Part shown: piece by piece, positions 11,571-23,929 of the stretch
Layout of the letters: every line of letters begins with the position of its first letter
How positions within the stretch are numbered: position 1 is the stretch's first letter
Assembly (NCBI GenBank): GCA_001692895.1
Contig: KV748186.1
Span: 1,355,785-1,419,784, forward strand
Source: Cenococcum geophilum 1.58
Lineage: Eukaryota; Ascomycota; Dothideomycetes; Gloniales; Gloniaceae
DNA length: 64,000 bases
Direction: 5' to 3'
Program-made: the position numbers and the translations under genes
The notes under the pieces: generated by a model
The model's input: only the letters and a program-made list of their open reading frames with translations
What the model was told of the DNA's origin: nothing
Database searches by the model: none

Positions 11571-12892
11571 GGCTTTATAGGGCTTAGTCAAATACTAAGC
11601 TATAATGGGTAGGTAGCGTTTTCTAGTCTATAACTGGTTATACTTATTAGTTTTAGTTTATTCCGCGACGTATAAGGCTCTAATACAGCGGAGCTTTTAT
11701 ATAGTAAGGCTAAAGGGGCGCCCGAGAACGCTAACAAATAATTACTAGTCCTAAAATGAGCTAAATCTAACATGCTAAATATAGATACAGTTAACCTCTT
11801 TTTACAGCGGTTAATTAACCTATTTCCTAAAAACAGGTTCTAGTTCCTAGAACTGGATCTAGTATACGTGGACTCCCCCTCTACTAGTATATATTATAAG
11901 GGAAACGCATTATTATTACTGTCTCCTTAGCAACGCCTTACTTATTTCCTTTAGAATATAACCCTTGCTAGTGTCTATTTTATATAGGTAACAAGCGTTT
12001 ATCTCTATTTATTTGCACTAGATATAAAAATCCCCTATAATACACCCCTTGGAATTAGACTAAATTAATAGCAATTTCCTCCTAAGTTGGTTAGGTTTTA
12101 ATATATCTTATTAGCTCTGGGGCATTATAGACCTTATTACTTCTTTAAAAGAAGCTAACTATAATAAGCATTGTAGTAAAGGTTGTCCTATTAATTATAG
12201 CATATAGCTATAAGCTTCGCCGTCTTCTGCTTATTATATTAACAGTATATAAAACTAGTAGACGAAGTAAGCCGATATAATGTCCATTTACCTTGCGGTT
12301 TATATTGCTTTACCACTTTAAATAAGGGCGGCACTATATTTTGGTCGCTGGGTTCCTAAAGGATACTGGTGACGTTAGTGTCTTAGGAGGGCTCTAAAGC
12401 CATTTTCTTTATAAGAGGATATATAGATAAAATATGCTAAATCTTAGAGGGTAGTAGGAGTATAAATACCGCTTTTTACGTTCTCGTGACGCTAAGGCCG
12501 AAGAGCGGAAATTCTTAGGCATAACTAAATCGTAATTATATCGAAGCTTATCTATAACCTAGGCTCTAAGGCATATATCCTTCTCTAATGTATCCTATAG
12601 CGCTTAGTATTTATCTAGCGATATATAAATACGCTTCTAAGTGTTGTTCTATAATCGGCCTTAGTAGTGCAGTTATATAAGGCTGAGTAGGCGGCGAATA
12701 CGGTGAAAAAGAGGTTGTGGAGAAGAGGCGATGAGGACTATAGCCGGTGGAGAGATTTATAGAGGTATCGCTGGGTTTTTAAGTACCGAAAGAGTTGGGC
12801 TCTCTTGCAGTAACAGGAAAAAGCTTAGCTAATATAGCAAATTGTAATAATGCGCTGCTGGTATTTATGATATTATTTAGATAATAAGTCTT
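11571..12892. other. No gene assigned
   Basis: Both strands give partly readable frames around 11760-12260 (for example LELDLVYVDSPSTSIYYKGN on plus), but composition does not decide the strand and no family is recognised. The remainder is AT-rich RIP-like DNA. Confidence 0.35.
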
Positions 12893-13560
12893 TTCTTTAT
12901 AGAGGACTAAACGAGTTATAGGCTAGCTAACTTATCGCTGCTAAGTATATAAAGGTGGAGAACTTATAAACTTACTGTAAGCGAGTCTCTTAACTTTAAT
13001 TTAATATACAAAAACTTGTCTATACACGTAAATGATAACGAGATATTCTTAATATAGAAGCAACTAGATAGAAATAAAACACCAAGCTAAGGAAATCCTA
13101 ATTAACGCCTTAATTCTTAATGCTGAAAGACAAGAATATAATTGCAAAAATCTTCCTTATAAGAAATTTCTTATACCTTAGACCTCTTAGGATCTCTATC
13201 TATAGTAGGATCTACCTTTCTCTTGCGTACCCTTCTCCTTAATATCTCTTCTAATAAATCCTCTAATGCCTTTCCTGGTTAATCTCCTTACTTGTACGGT
13301 TTGCCCCTCTTAGCTATCTCTATTATAATATCTTTAAGTAGTTTATATATCTTAGCATGACGGCGAAAGAGACGGGGATTCTTAGTATAGTATAATGCAA
13401 GTCTGTTTGGTGGTATGTCCACGGCTAAAACCTAGGTAGAATACCAGTATATTACTACAATAGGGCTAAACATAGATACGAATGATTTATAACTAGGGCT
13501 TTAGAGATGTTTTAAGTCCTTTATTATAAAATAAGAAGGCAACCACGAGACGAGATACTT
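12893..13560. repeat. Dispersed duplication, copy 1
   Basis: This segment matches 27957-28590 over most of its length, starting with GAGGACTAAACGAGTTATAG here and GAGGACCAAGCGGGTTATAG there. The copies differ mainly by C/T and G/A transitions plus small indels, as expected when both copies of a duplicated segment go through RIP. It contains the last codons of a plus-strand frame and most of a minus-strand gene relic. Confidence 0.8.
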
Positions 13561-13790
13561 TAGTTGTTTACGCGAAATTATAGTATTGGAAATCGTTAAT
13601 ATTTTAAATAGGGGAGATGTAACTCTAAGAAACGTCGTAAGATTAGCTAAGCTATTTTTTACTTACTTATTAGTATTGCTAAATAAATATAGGTGTTTTA
13701 TAAACATACTTGGAGGTACTGGCAAACCTTTAATATAAACCTCTTTTGGTTAAGGTAAGTCTGTTTTAGCCTCGCTATGGCTCTTCATTG
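13171..13790 (-). pseudogene. Unrecognised gene relic, duplicated (copy 1)
   Basis: The minus strand reads about 200 codons ending at a TAA at 13171-13173. Readable blocks are EVYIKGLPVPPSMFIKHLY, FKILTISNTIISRKQLKYL, ALYYTKNPRLFRRHAKIYK and LLKDIIIE. The C-terminal half is nearly the same as copy 2 at 28198-28590, so the two must come from one gene. I do not know the family. Pro/Tyr-rich blocks and a basic C-terminus are all that can be described. Confidence 0.5.
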
Positions 13791-15929
13791 GCTTAGGTAA
13801 GACTATCTTGGTTTCGCTACGGCCTTCTAGGCTCTTAAGGTAATTGGCGTACATTTCCGTATCTTCTTGTATATTACCCTCCGTATTATTATTAATTTTA
13901 TAAGAGTTAACCTTATTAGGTGTTTAAGTAGGCGTATAAGGTATCTATTTCTGCATAGGGTCGGAAAGCTGTAATTATTTCTTCTCCCTGCTAGTAGATG
14001 CTATGTCTTTATTATTAATGCGATTTTAGGATAATTTAAGGTTTCTAGTAAGTTGATAAACAGGTATATTATCTTTGGGGCGATAGCATATTATAATGTT
14101 TCTATAAGTACCGATTAAGGACCTATAGGTTATGTTAGCAATATATCTAAGCTTAGTTAAGGTAATATATATAATGTCTGGTATTCTTATAAAGATGGTA
14201 AGGGATATATAGTTAAGAGGTTAGATTTAAAGGTAAGTTAAATTAATGGCATATAAGAGCTAGGAGTATAACGTTTATATTCTATTTCTCTCTTAGGGCG
14301 GAGTTAGGACAAAAGGTAGAAAGGAAAGGTAGAGTATATTAGCCGCTCTTTTCTACTTTATGTAGTGTCTATAGTACAATATTTAGTAACTATAATTACT
14401 CTTAGCTTATGTATTATCTGCGCCCGAGACTATAGGCGCCTAAAGTAATCTATAAGTGAAGTATTAAGTGAGGCATTGTTGGGGGTAGCCATTAGCTGAG
14501 CTGTTGCTAAATTTAAACGGCTGATAATTCCTAATAGATGCTGTATGCCTTAGTAGGGTTCAGAGGCGTTTATATAAAGTTGTAAACTAGAACCGGAAGT
14601 TAACAATAACCCCTAATAACGCCTTTTTTAGTAGGAATAGTATTATATAATCTACTTCTAACACCTATCCTTTCTGGGGCAAGATACTACCTAAGCAGTA
14701 GACTTATCCTAGCTAGTTAATCTTGTATATTAACCCCCTATCTGTGGCAAAGGAGCTATTAGTGCCTCTAGGGTGGTTTAATTAGTATTCTAGCTAAGCC
14801 CTTTATAAGCGCTCCACCTTATACAGGTAGTAATTAACTCCTATTAATCTGCCTTGTATTAGGGGAGATCTTTTACTTAAAGCGCTAGGCAGCCGGTACT
14901 TAGAGGTCTATAGGCTTGTTCTATATCCTAATAACATCGACTATAATTTCTCCTTAAGTAGTATCCGCAACCCTAAGTACCTACAAGCGCAGCGTCCCTA
15001 AATTATTAGCTAGTAAGTGGACGTTTATAGATAGAGAAACTAACTTTAGAGACGACGGCAATGTAGAGGCGTTAGCTGGTTTGGAAAGTAACTTTAGTAA
15101 TAAGGATTAAGAATAGGACGTAGAGATATTATATAATAGAGAAAATAGTTTCAGCACTAAAGATTAAGAAATAGGGGCAGACAGTAATGAAGAGATGTCA
15201 AGCAACGAGGCCATATGGGCGACGGTTAGATATGGTGGCCTTGGCTTTATAGTCTTAAATCTATAAGTATAGGATATAAATATAAAGAAGATTTCTAATA
15301 AAAGCTGGTAAAAGGGTTAAAACTTTAGCCTCTTTTCGTTTAGCCTATCGCGAAATGAAATAATATTTTACTATTCCTACCAGAGTCTCTGCCCGCTTGA
15401 CTTATAGCGAGCTATAAAGTATTCGCGATAATCTATACTTTTACTTAGATGAATTTATTTACTACCTTAAAAGTAATAATGGAAGGTAAATCTATGCTAA
15501 CGACCTAGAATTTTTTGAATTTCTTATAGACCAGGGACGCATGCTATATTAGCAACTATTAGTTATATTTAAGACTACGGTACTTATAGATTTATATCTT
15601 AAGGATATAAATATATTTTTTTATAGTGTTTTCTTTTTATTTAAATCATTTCTTTGCTTATAGTACATAGCGGTTGTTTATTTATTCCGGTGTAGTAGGG
15701 AGGGGTAGTTAGGTTACGCGAGGGGGCTTAGACTTATGGCTACGCTTATAGGGCTGTTTATATGGGAACTTCTTTAAGTATATATAAGGGGTCTTTATCT
15801 GGGAACTTCTTTAATATTTTTAGATCTGGGACTTATATATTTCTTTTTTTTATAGTTCTGGTATTTTCCTAATATTTGCTTCTTATTTATATACTAGGCG
15901 TTAATAGAGGGCGCTAGGTTAGATTACCC
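13791..15929. other. No gene assigned
   Basis: RIP-like AT-rich DNA. A plus-strand frame at about 15000-15280 has acidic, protein-like runs (SSNEAIWATVRYGGLGFIVL) with RIP-type stops, so a gene relic may lie there, but it is too broken to classify. The rest shows nothing. Confidence 0.35.
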
Positions 15930-16500
15930 TACTTATACAATTACTCTGCTTACACAATCACTCTACTTATATAATTGCCCAGCTCGCACAATTACCTAGT
16001 TTATATAATTACCTAGCTCGCACAATTACCTAGCTCGCACAATCACCCAGTTTATATAATCGCCTAGCTCGCATAATCACCTAGCTCGTAGGATTGCCTA
16101 GCTCCTATAAGCACTATACTCACACGGTTACCTAGCTCGCACAATTACCTAGCTTATAGGATCGGCCAGCTCCCATAAGCATCTAGCTCGCACGATTACC
16201 TAGTTCGCACGATCGCCTAGCTCGCACGATTACCTAGCTTATAGGATTGCCTAGCTCCTACAAGCACTATACTCGCACGATTACCTAGCTTGTAGGATCG
16301 GCCAGCTCCCACAAGCATTTAGCTTACACGATCGCCTAGCTCGCAGGATTAAAGCCGCGAAGTTATTAAACCTATTAATACCCTATTTATACGCTAGGCA
16401 TTAATTAGAGGGCGCTAGGTTAGACTATTCTACTTATACAATTACCTAGCTTGTAGGATCCCTAGCTCTTATAAGCCCTTAGCTTCTATAACCTCCTAGC
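15930..16500. repeat. 17-bp tandem array, CTAGCTCGCACGATTAC
   Basis: A run of about 25 units of CTAGCTCGCACGATTAC and close variants (CTAGCTCGCACAATCAC, CTAGCTCCTATAAGCAC), in 17-bp steps and clearest at 15960-16350. A partial resumption at 16430-16500 follows a unique stretch. The sequence TATACGCTAGGCATTAATTA flanks the second part and a similar one precedes the first, so the block itself may have been duplicated. Variants differ mainly by transitions. Confidence 0.85.
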
Positions 16501-17231
16501 TTATAGAACTAAAGCCATAGCCGCTAAATCCGTTAAGATCCTAGCTGCGTGTTTAGAGGATACTACGCCTAACTACCTAGCTCGCTCTTTTTATAGAATT
16601 CCTTAATTAATCGATAGTACCTATTCGGAAAATGTTTCCCGATGTCTTCCCATAACATAAATCTCTTATTACGCAATTCTACGAGGAGATCCTCTTCCTC
16701 GACTGTCTATGCCGGCTCTTTAGCGCGAAGAAGATTGCTATAATAGCGCTGATATATACCCGGTATTCTCCCCTATAGGGTTTTTATAACATCATCCTAT
16801 AATAAAACTAAAAGCAATACTTAGTAACCTAGCTCTATAAGGATTTAATCTTCGTAGGGTGTCTATATAGTTTAAGACTAGGGCTCCCGCAAGGCTAGGA
16901 CCTGAAAATATAGACTACTCGTACCTTGGGTCAATAAAGCACCCTATATAATTCTACCAATATTAGTCCAGTTTATATAAATAAGGGCTTATTTTATAGC
17001 TCTATGCTAGAGCTATAAAATAGGTCTCTATTAGTAAAATATAGAGCTATATTAGTAGGGCTATAGGGGGTATATTGTTTTAATAGTGGTAGGGAATACG
17101 CGGGCTTACTCCGGCACGAGTTTACGATATTTCGGCAAGAATAGTATTAGTAGGGCCTTAAATTCCATTCCAACTTTTAAGCACCTAGTTATTAAAGAAA
17201 GTCTACTATGGGGAAACGAATATACATTACA
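16501..17231. other. No gene recognised
   Basis: AT-rich DNA after the 17-bp array. A local inverted repeat around AGCTCTATGCTAGAGCT near 16999-17015 is the only structure seen. Confidence 0.35.
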
Positions 17232-18450
17232 TAGCTAGATTAGTATAAATTTCCCATCTATTAGCATATGATCCTTAATGGTTTTAAGGACTTCTTTACA
17301 CCGCTTACCCTCTGCATAACTAATAAACGCGAAACTGTATCTTAGTGACCACCTATTTCTTTCGGCCTTATCTAACGCATGCGCAATAACTACCTTTGGC
17401 GATGGATACTGAACTATCCTTATCTCCTCTTTGCCCTTATTTATTCTAGTCTGCACTATATATATAGAAGAATGCTAGCGCTTTAGAGAATTATTATGAT
17501 GTCTATTTACTACTCTGTTAAGTGTGAATACTAGCCTATCTTTATCCTTAGAAATTCCTGTTAGTATCCACTCGCTAGTAGGGCTACGGATTATATTAAT
17601 GTACTTTAGGAGTTTAGGGTCGTCTAATAACTGGCGGATGATCTTTATACTATGACGTCTATATCCTAATACCGCTTTAAGCCCATGCCTTTAGCAATTA
17701 TTAAAATAAGATTTTACCGTTATAAGAAACCTATTAATAAAATCCTTATAGCTGTTAGTTTTCTTCTATAAAAACGTAAACTAGTTACTTATATAAACTT
17801 CTAAATGCTTAAATGCTCTGGTTGAACTGAAAGTAGTTAGCTAAATAATGTTATCTCTAACTAGTGCTCCTATGGCTAAACTAAAAACGGTCGGCTAAAG
17901 GATATAATCCCTGACTGGTGCCACTGGAGTAAGGTAAGGTAATGTCTTAGTCTTATTATCTTTAACCGTTAGGGATTTAAGAGGTAATAATTGCGTAGGG
18001 GTTAAGGATGTACTTAGTTCCCCCTTAAAGTAGTCTTAAGCAAGCCTATCCTCTACTCTAGAGTATATAGAGAGGGTACTAATATTACTAGGGTAGGTTG
18101 GGTCCTTATTAGTATTTACAGAAGAGGGAAAGGGCTGGCTTAGTATATTAACACTAGAAGGAGTTGCCGTCACTTTAATACCGCTAGGAGAGTTAAGCTT
18201 AGGAAGTATTTGTTTCTTATTAACATCTACTAGAGGGTAAGAAAGATAGGACTGAACGCTTATCGTTATATTATTAACACTAGAGTTAAGTTTAGTAGGT
18301 ATTGGTTCCTTATTAATATCCACTAGAGTAGGAGGGTAAAGATAGGGCTAGATATCGCTCGTTATATTATTAATATAAGAGTTAGTAGTGTTCTTATTAG
18401 CCTTATCTAATAATAAGTCTCTAGTGCGTATAATTTGCCTTTAGTTACTT
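17232..18450 (-). pseudogene. Unrecognised gene, single frame with few stops
   Basis: One minus-strand frame stays open-like for about 400 codons from near 18450 to a TAG at 17232-17234, broken by only about eight TAA/TAG codons. The N-terminal part (18323-18036) holds an internal repeat: NKEPIPTKLNSSVNNITISV is echoed by NKKQILPKLNSPSGIKVT about 32 residues later. The C-terminal part is globular: YKDFINRFLITVKSYFNNC, HSIKIIRQLLDDPKLLKYIN, EWILTGISKDKDRLVFTLN, then SPKVVIAHALDKAERNRWSL and a final LIDGKFILI. I do not know the family. The low density of damage against neighbours makes this one of the better preserved relics. Confidence 0.6.
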
Positions 18451-19255
18451 ATAGAGCTAGTTACCTAATAGTTTAGAGTTACTATAGGAAGTTGTTAATG
18501 GATTTTCGTTGCCGGTTATAGAAGGGAAGTATTTATAGGAAATAGAAATGGGGTATATCGAGTAAGTATTTATGTGAGGAAAGTACGGTAGAGCTACTGG
18601 TACTAAGCGGCTTCCTATACAGGGCTGCCTAAATCCCCCGCAAGCTAAAGTGCGTGGCGTATACGCCTATAGCTAAATCTAAACACGCTAATAACTTAGA
18701 AATACTACAGAAGTCTATATGCAAGGTTTATTATTAGTTACACTTATATTTAAATACCTTATTGTATCCCGAGGGAACGGCTCAGCGTTTAAATACAATA
18801 GGGCTAAATAGAAGCAAATGGTGAGGCTTGCTCCTATAGTTCTCAAAGCTTAAAGAATTGCACTAAGACGGTCGGCCTGTATAGGACATTCTACTCTTAA
18901 TTTCGTGGTGGAGACTTAGCGACTAGAAGAGCAAATGCCCTATATTTTTAGGTACTGCTTATATAGGTAGTAGCATTATAGGGCATAAATTTGCATAAGG
19001 CATAGCTACGTTGATTAGGGTAAGATACGCTGCTAATTTTATAAGGCGAGATAGGCACTGCTTGCATTAGGCTTTAATTTAAGCGCCTATCTTTAATGAT
19101 CTATATAGCCACACCCCTATACGCACTACCCGCCACTTATTTTTATATATTATCTCATATAGGATCCCACGGGAGCCCCTAAATAGGTTTATCGGTTAAT
19201 TCCCCTTAGGATTCTTTGTTCTCTAGAACTAAAATATAACTTAGTAAAAACGTAC
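18451..19255. other. No gene recognised
   Basis: AT-rich, RIP-like sequence, possibly including the lost start of the relic at 17232-18450. No motif recognised. Confidence 0.35.
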
Positions 19256-19560
19256 TGGTTATAATGTTTATATTAAAACTAACTAGTAGCACTTCTAATA
19301 GCTTTTGGTATACGCCAGCTTATAGCCTTTTAGTTTACTTTATTTAACCCATTACCTCTTAGTTTCTCGTTTACGCGTTCCAAAATTTTTTGCCTTTTAA
19401 ATAAATTCATATCATTCCAGCCGCGCCCTAAGCTAATAATACTTCTAGCTTCCTTATTTGTAAATTTCTACTAATCCTTATTAAAAAAGGCGCCTTAGCC
19501 TAGGCCTATATACTTACTAGGAAACGCTGCTACTGCTTTAGGTTATGCTGAACTGCATTT
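19256..19560 (-). pseudogene. Unrecognised gene relic
   Basis: The minus strand reads a well-formed stretch: RSIISLGRGWNDMNLFKRQK, then ILERVNEKLRGNGLNKV and SWRIPKAIRSAT, preceded by a Lys-rich segment. Stops are TAA/TAG. The mixture of charged and aromatic residues is typical of a real protein, but I do not recognise it. Both ends fade into unreadable sequence. Confidence 0.4.
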
Positions 19561-21040
19561 TATACCTACTTTGCAGTAGCATTAGCCCTAATGTCCATTA
19601 TACGTAGTAGTGTTTAGAAATGGGTATTAGTGAAATTACTAGGTCCTAATATATTGTGGCAAAGCGGGGTTTCGCGAATAGAGAATTTTAAGTTATTTAA
19701 GTGTCTTGGCTAACGCCACTAGAATTACCCCTGCTAGTTTGGTTTTATAAGACTGGTCCTCCCGCCTTCCCCAGGATCGTACTAACTATTTAGCTAAACG
19801 CCGCTAGTTCTAGCAGCCGCGCTAGACGCAGCCTACCTAACACTTCTACTATGTTATGGAATATGCAGAAGAACCATATAAAGTCATAATTTAGGCAGCC
19901 CCTAGCTAATATGTCAGATCTTTCTCTTACTAATAGCCCTAGGGTTACTGCGAGGAGTTAAAGTGCTAGAAGTTGCTTGCTATAGCTAATCCGCTACATT
20001 ATAGAAGCAAGAGGAGCCGGGGCTCCTAAGTGCAATAGCTAAGTCAACGATAACAGTCACATTTTCCCCAGTTATTGGAAGGATAATTTATTTTATAAAT
20101 TGCAAAACCTCTCCGACGCTCCGCATGAGCCAGAAAAATAATTTGCTTATAGAGTAAAAGATTACCTTCACACTATTTTCCAATACTAAAAATAGAACTC
20201 TTAATGAAGTATAATTATAAAGATGGCCAATACAAGGCCTGCGTACCTATATTATATATTAGTAAACTAATAGCTAAAATTGGGGGAGGCTTCGTATATT
20301 AAAATTGACCTTACGGCCTTAATTTCCGTCTTAGTAGTTTGCGCTACTATCCTAATTATGCCTATATACCCGCAACCTAATAGCTAAGCCAGAAATACGT
20401 GTTTAGAGCGATTCTGTTAAAGCTATAATTGCAAATACTAACTAAGAATGATACTAGCGTAATAAAGCTAGACGCGCCAGACCTTAAAATCTTTAACTAA
20501 CATTTCGGAGAGGTATATTACCTAGAAGAAAATAATAAGTAAGTAGAAAAGGGCACTATATAACGCTATTTTAATAATAGAAGGGTTCGGATGCTATAAA
20601 AACTAAGTAGTTGCAATAAGGAAGAGGGTAGAGTAAGTAAATCTACTAACGGGAGCTATAATCCTAAATATCTAAGAAAATAGAAAAGAATGAGGATGAA
20701 AGTAGGAGTAGGGTAGCTTATAACGATATTATTTCTCAAAAATAAGGCGGGCTATATAAACGCTATATTATCACCACTAAATAACTTAACCAAGCGGCTT
20801 CCTAATAAGTTATTACCCCAACCTCAGGCGATAAATAACTAAAGAAGGTACTTAGGGCGTGTGGGGGTTAGTCACCTTCTCCATTCTATTACTAGATTAA
20901 GTATTTAATACCGTCTATAATTTTAGGTAATACCAAATAGAAAAAGAGAAGAGTATAAATCTTTTATTTTAGCTGGTAACTTACAAGTTTTCTACATCCT
21001 TATACCCCGTATTAATCTTCGTCTCCTAGCTATACGCTTA
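19561..21040. other. No gene recognised
   Basis: AT-rich RIP-like sequence. Some plus-strand charged runs occur near 20500-20750 but with too many stops in all frames to call a gene. Confidence 0.35.
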
Positions 21041-21849
21041 TAGTGCGGCGCTATAGTTCATAAGCACTAAAACTGTATAGATACTCTACCGGACCTTCTA
21101 TTAACTTAGTCTTAATATTAAACCTAAAGTGTCTTAGAACAGGCTGGCTTGCTAGTATAGTTAACACCTATATCTTCTTTCCCTCTTCGTCCTACTTTTC
21201 TACTGCTATTTTAATAAGTATTTTGCCCAGACCAGACTTCTAATAAGACTCGTATATAGTAAGAGTAGAGATTTTTATTAGGTAATCTTGGGAGTACCTA
21301 GCGCAAAATTAGCTATGCCCTTAGGCCTATAACTTAAGAACTATACTAATGCCCCTTAGCGTGAGTTTGTTCCTTATAAAACTTAATATTATTTAGGTTT
21401 TTATCTTAACGTAGATTTTCGATACCCTTTAGGAGGCTATTGAAAATACCTTCGTTTTATTAGCTTGCAAACTTATACTAGATGGATAGTAGTACCGTAT
21501 AAATGTCCCCCTTTAGTAGTGGCTGAGGTTCTAGGCCACTTATAATAAGGACGCTAAAAATTATAGTTTCGCCAATTAATACTATTAAATCTTGCCTGGC
21601 CTATGGCGACTTAACTACCTTAGCTTCGTTTTTATTGTATAGGCTTTCCATACTATAAACCCTCAAGGTAGAACTAAGAAACGTATTAATAAGATCAACT
21701 ACGTAGAAGTCGTATATGTTTATTAGGAATTCTTTAAAATATAGTCTCCGAATCTTAAAAAATGGGGAGGTTTTAAAAGCTAAAACAATAATATAGGTTG
21801 CTTGAAATACGTCTATATACGTAAGTAGTTGGATTTAATAAGTAGCCAT
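21041..21849 (-). pseudogene. Unrecognised gene relic
   Basis: Starting at an ATG whose complement lies at 21847-21849, the minus strand reads MATY then IDVFQATYIIVLAFKTSPFF, LINIYDFYVVDLINTFLSS and DLIVLIGETIIFSVLIISGL, with stops only of TAA/TAG type. Further down, SYYIRVLLEVWSGQNTY and a basic GRRGKEDIGVNY are seen. Hydrophobic and aromatic content is high but no clear membrane topology emerges. Family unknown. Confidence 0.4.
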
Positions 21850-23577
21850 TGCAGAAGAGAGTAAAGAAAAGTAAAATTAGTAGCAGAAGGAGGAACACCC
21901 TTAAAAGATATATGGAGAAGTTATAATATTAATTAGACGAGACTATTAGGACTATTATAGATATAATAGCTATAGCCCCTACTCCAACTAATAGAATTAG
22001 GTTCTTTAGTATTACTATTCCACCCTTCCTTTAGATAGTATCTAGTAAAGGATTCTATATGGCAGGTATAGCTGAGAATTATCGCCGCACGCATTATGCT
22101 AATTTATCGTTATACATTTTGTGTCTGCTTAGTGTTACCTAATGCTTAACCTTTAGGAACGTATGTATATAAGCCTAATACTACTAAATGCTATTAGATG
22201 CAAAGATAAGGTGCTAAGGCAAAAGATATAGTTTCCTAAGCTAGATATAAATGACTACTATTAAGGGTCTATAGTAGATAGACGCGGCCTTCACTTTAAA
22301 ATATTCTTTATACCTTTCTCTTTAATATAGTCCTCTAAGCCTTAGAGATTCCTCTAAATTATAGTCTGCAATTTAATTAGAATAGATACCGTATAAGAAA
22401 TATTAAACGTACTTAAAACGTATATGCATTAGAGTGGTTACACATTAATTTAAGGAAAGTGGTTAAATAGATAATATCCTATACTTATTGCCCTTTAGTT
22501 TTTCTATAAAGAGCACTAAGGAACTCCCGTTAAGACTTAGAGAAGGAATAAATTAAAAAGTAAGAGAGTTTATCTATAGTCCTCTTATCTAGGTGGATGC
22601 AGAGAATTTCACTTAATATTAAATTATTAAGTATTTAAGCGACTTGTCGGTATTTTAGGCGGTTAGGATTTCCTAAACCCGCACCTGCCGTTTATTAGTC
22701 TTTTAGGCCTATAGTAATTTAAACCTCTAATAGGCCAGTGCTAGGACACGACTTTAGAGGTTCCGTTTACTAGCCTTATATACCCTTAAGTTAGTAAGTA
22801 CCGGAACGCGAAGAAGTTTTAAGCTTAGTGGTTAATCCAGGACAACTTTCTAATGTAATTAAAGACGCCTTTTCTAAATCTATACCGGCGTGTAATAAGG
22901 CACTTGCTCCTGGGCCAAGGTTAGTAATTAATATATTATAGCTTAAATCTCGATCCTAGCTGCTAGTAATGGTTATAAAAGGCTGCTAAATATACTAGTT
23001 TAAGACTAGTAGGGTCTAGTAAATTGCGGCTTAAAAGAGCGAGCTAATTGTTGAAGAAGTAGCACCTATATTAAAGAATAAAGTGGCCGTAAATGGCTAG
23101 TAGAAATAGGGCAGACTAGGGAATAGTTTAAAAGGAGCGGTAAAAATAGCGAAGTTAAGGAAGTAATAAATAAAAGCTGTAGAAGAACGTAATAAGGCAA
23201 CCAGTAAAGTGGACGGTAAAGGTAATTATGTATCCCCAGCGTAATAGGGCGAAATTAGCTTTATATATTACTTATCTCCATCCTATACCCTTAAGATTTA
23301 AAGTATTCTTAGGTTTATTAAAGCGTTTTAGCCTTTAATTCTTACGGGACGTATTATTGCATTATTAAAAAGAAATTAATGGGAGCTTTTAGACTTTATA
23401 GTAGCGGGTAGGCTATATCTAATTAACTAGGGAGACGGCTGTATATCCTTACTTTAATTAGCTGTTTAGTTTTCCATTATGGATCTTCAGAGGAGCATAA
23501 GTTGTAGTGGTAGAGTTTGGTATAGTGTGGCGTCTTAAGGGTAATAAGGCGAGAGGCTAATGCACGCTAAGTTAAAA
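21850..23577. other. Mostly unreadable; possible plus-strand relic near 23.04-23.25 kb
   Basis: 21850-22900 shows nothing I can support. At 23040-23250 a plus-strand frame reads ELIVEEVAPILKNKVAVNG and KAVEERNKATSKVDGKGNYV with RIP-type stops. It may be an upstream part of the relic at 23930, but the two cannot be linked from sequence alone. Confidence 0.3.
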
Positions 23578-23622
23578 TTGCAGGGGTATTATTGTTGCGA
23601 TCGCAACGATAATCCCCTGCAA
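23578..23622. repeat. 45-bp near-perfect palindrome
   Basis: The left arm begins TTGCAGGGG and the right arm ends CCCCTGCAA. The centre is GTTGCGATCGCAAC, a perfect 14-bp palindrome. Over 22 paired positions there is one mismatch and one extra base. It would form a 20-bp-plus stem if extruded. It still contains CpA and TpG, unlike its surroundings. Confidence 0.9.
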
Positions 23623-23929
23623 CATTTCCTGCTTCTCTTACTCTTATACCCTATTACCTTTTTTTCTTAGTTTAACCAACCTATAGGATTATAAATACCT
23701 CTCTACTTTAGCAGTGTAGTGAAATAGATTTTAGCGCCACGGTAATTCTATTCCATAGCCTTTCCCTTCTTAAAACTGATTATTATTCGCTATAGGACGG
23801 AGAAGCAGTCCTTTCCAGTGTACTATTATAGCTCGCTCGCACTATCCGTCTTTATTATGCCGTGGGTTTACCTTCTATTACTTCTCTCCTAAGGGATACT
23901 TATAGATAATAGTTATTGTTAAATAAGAT

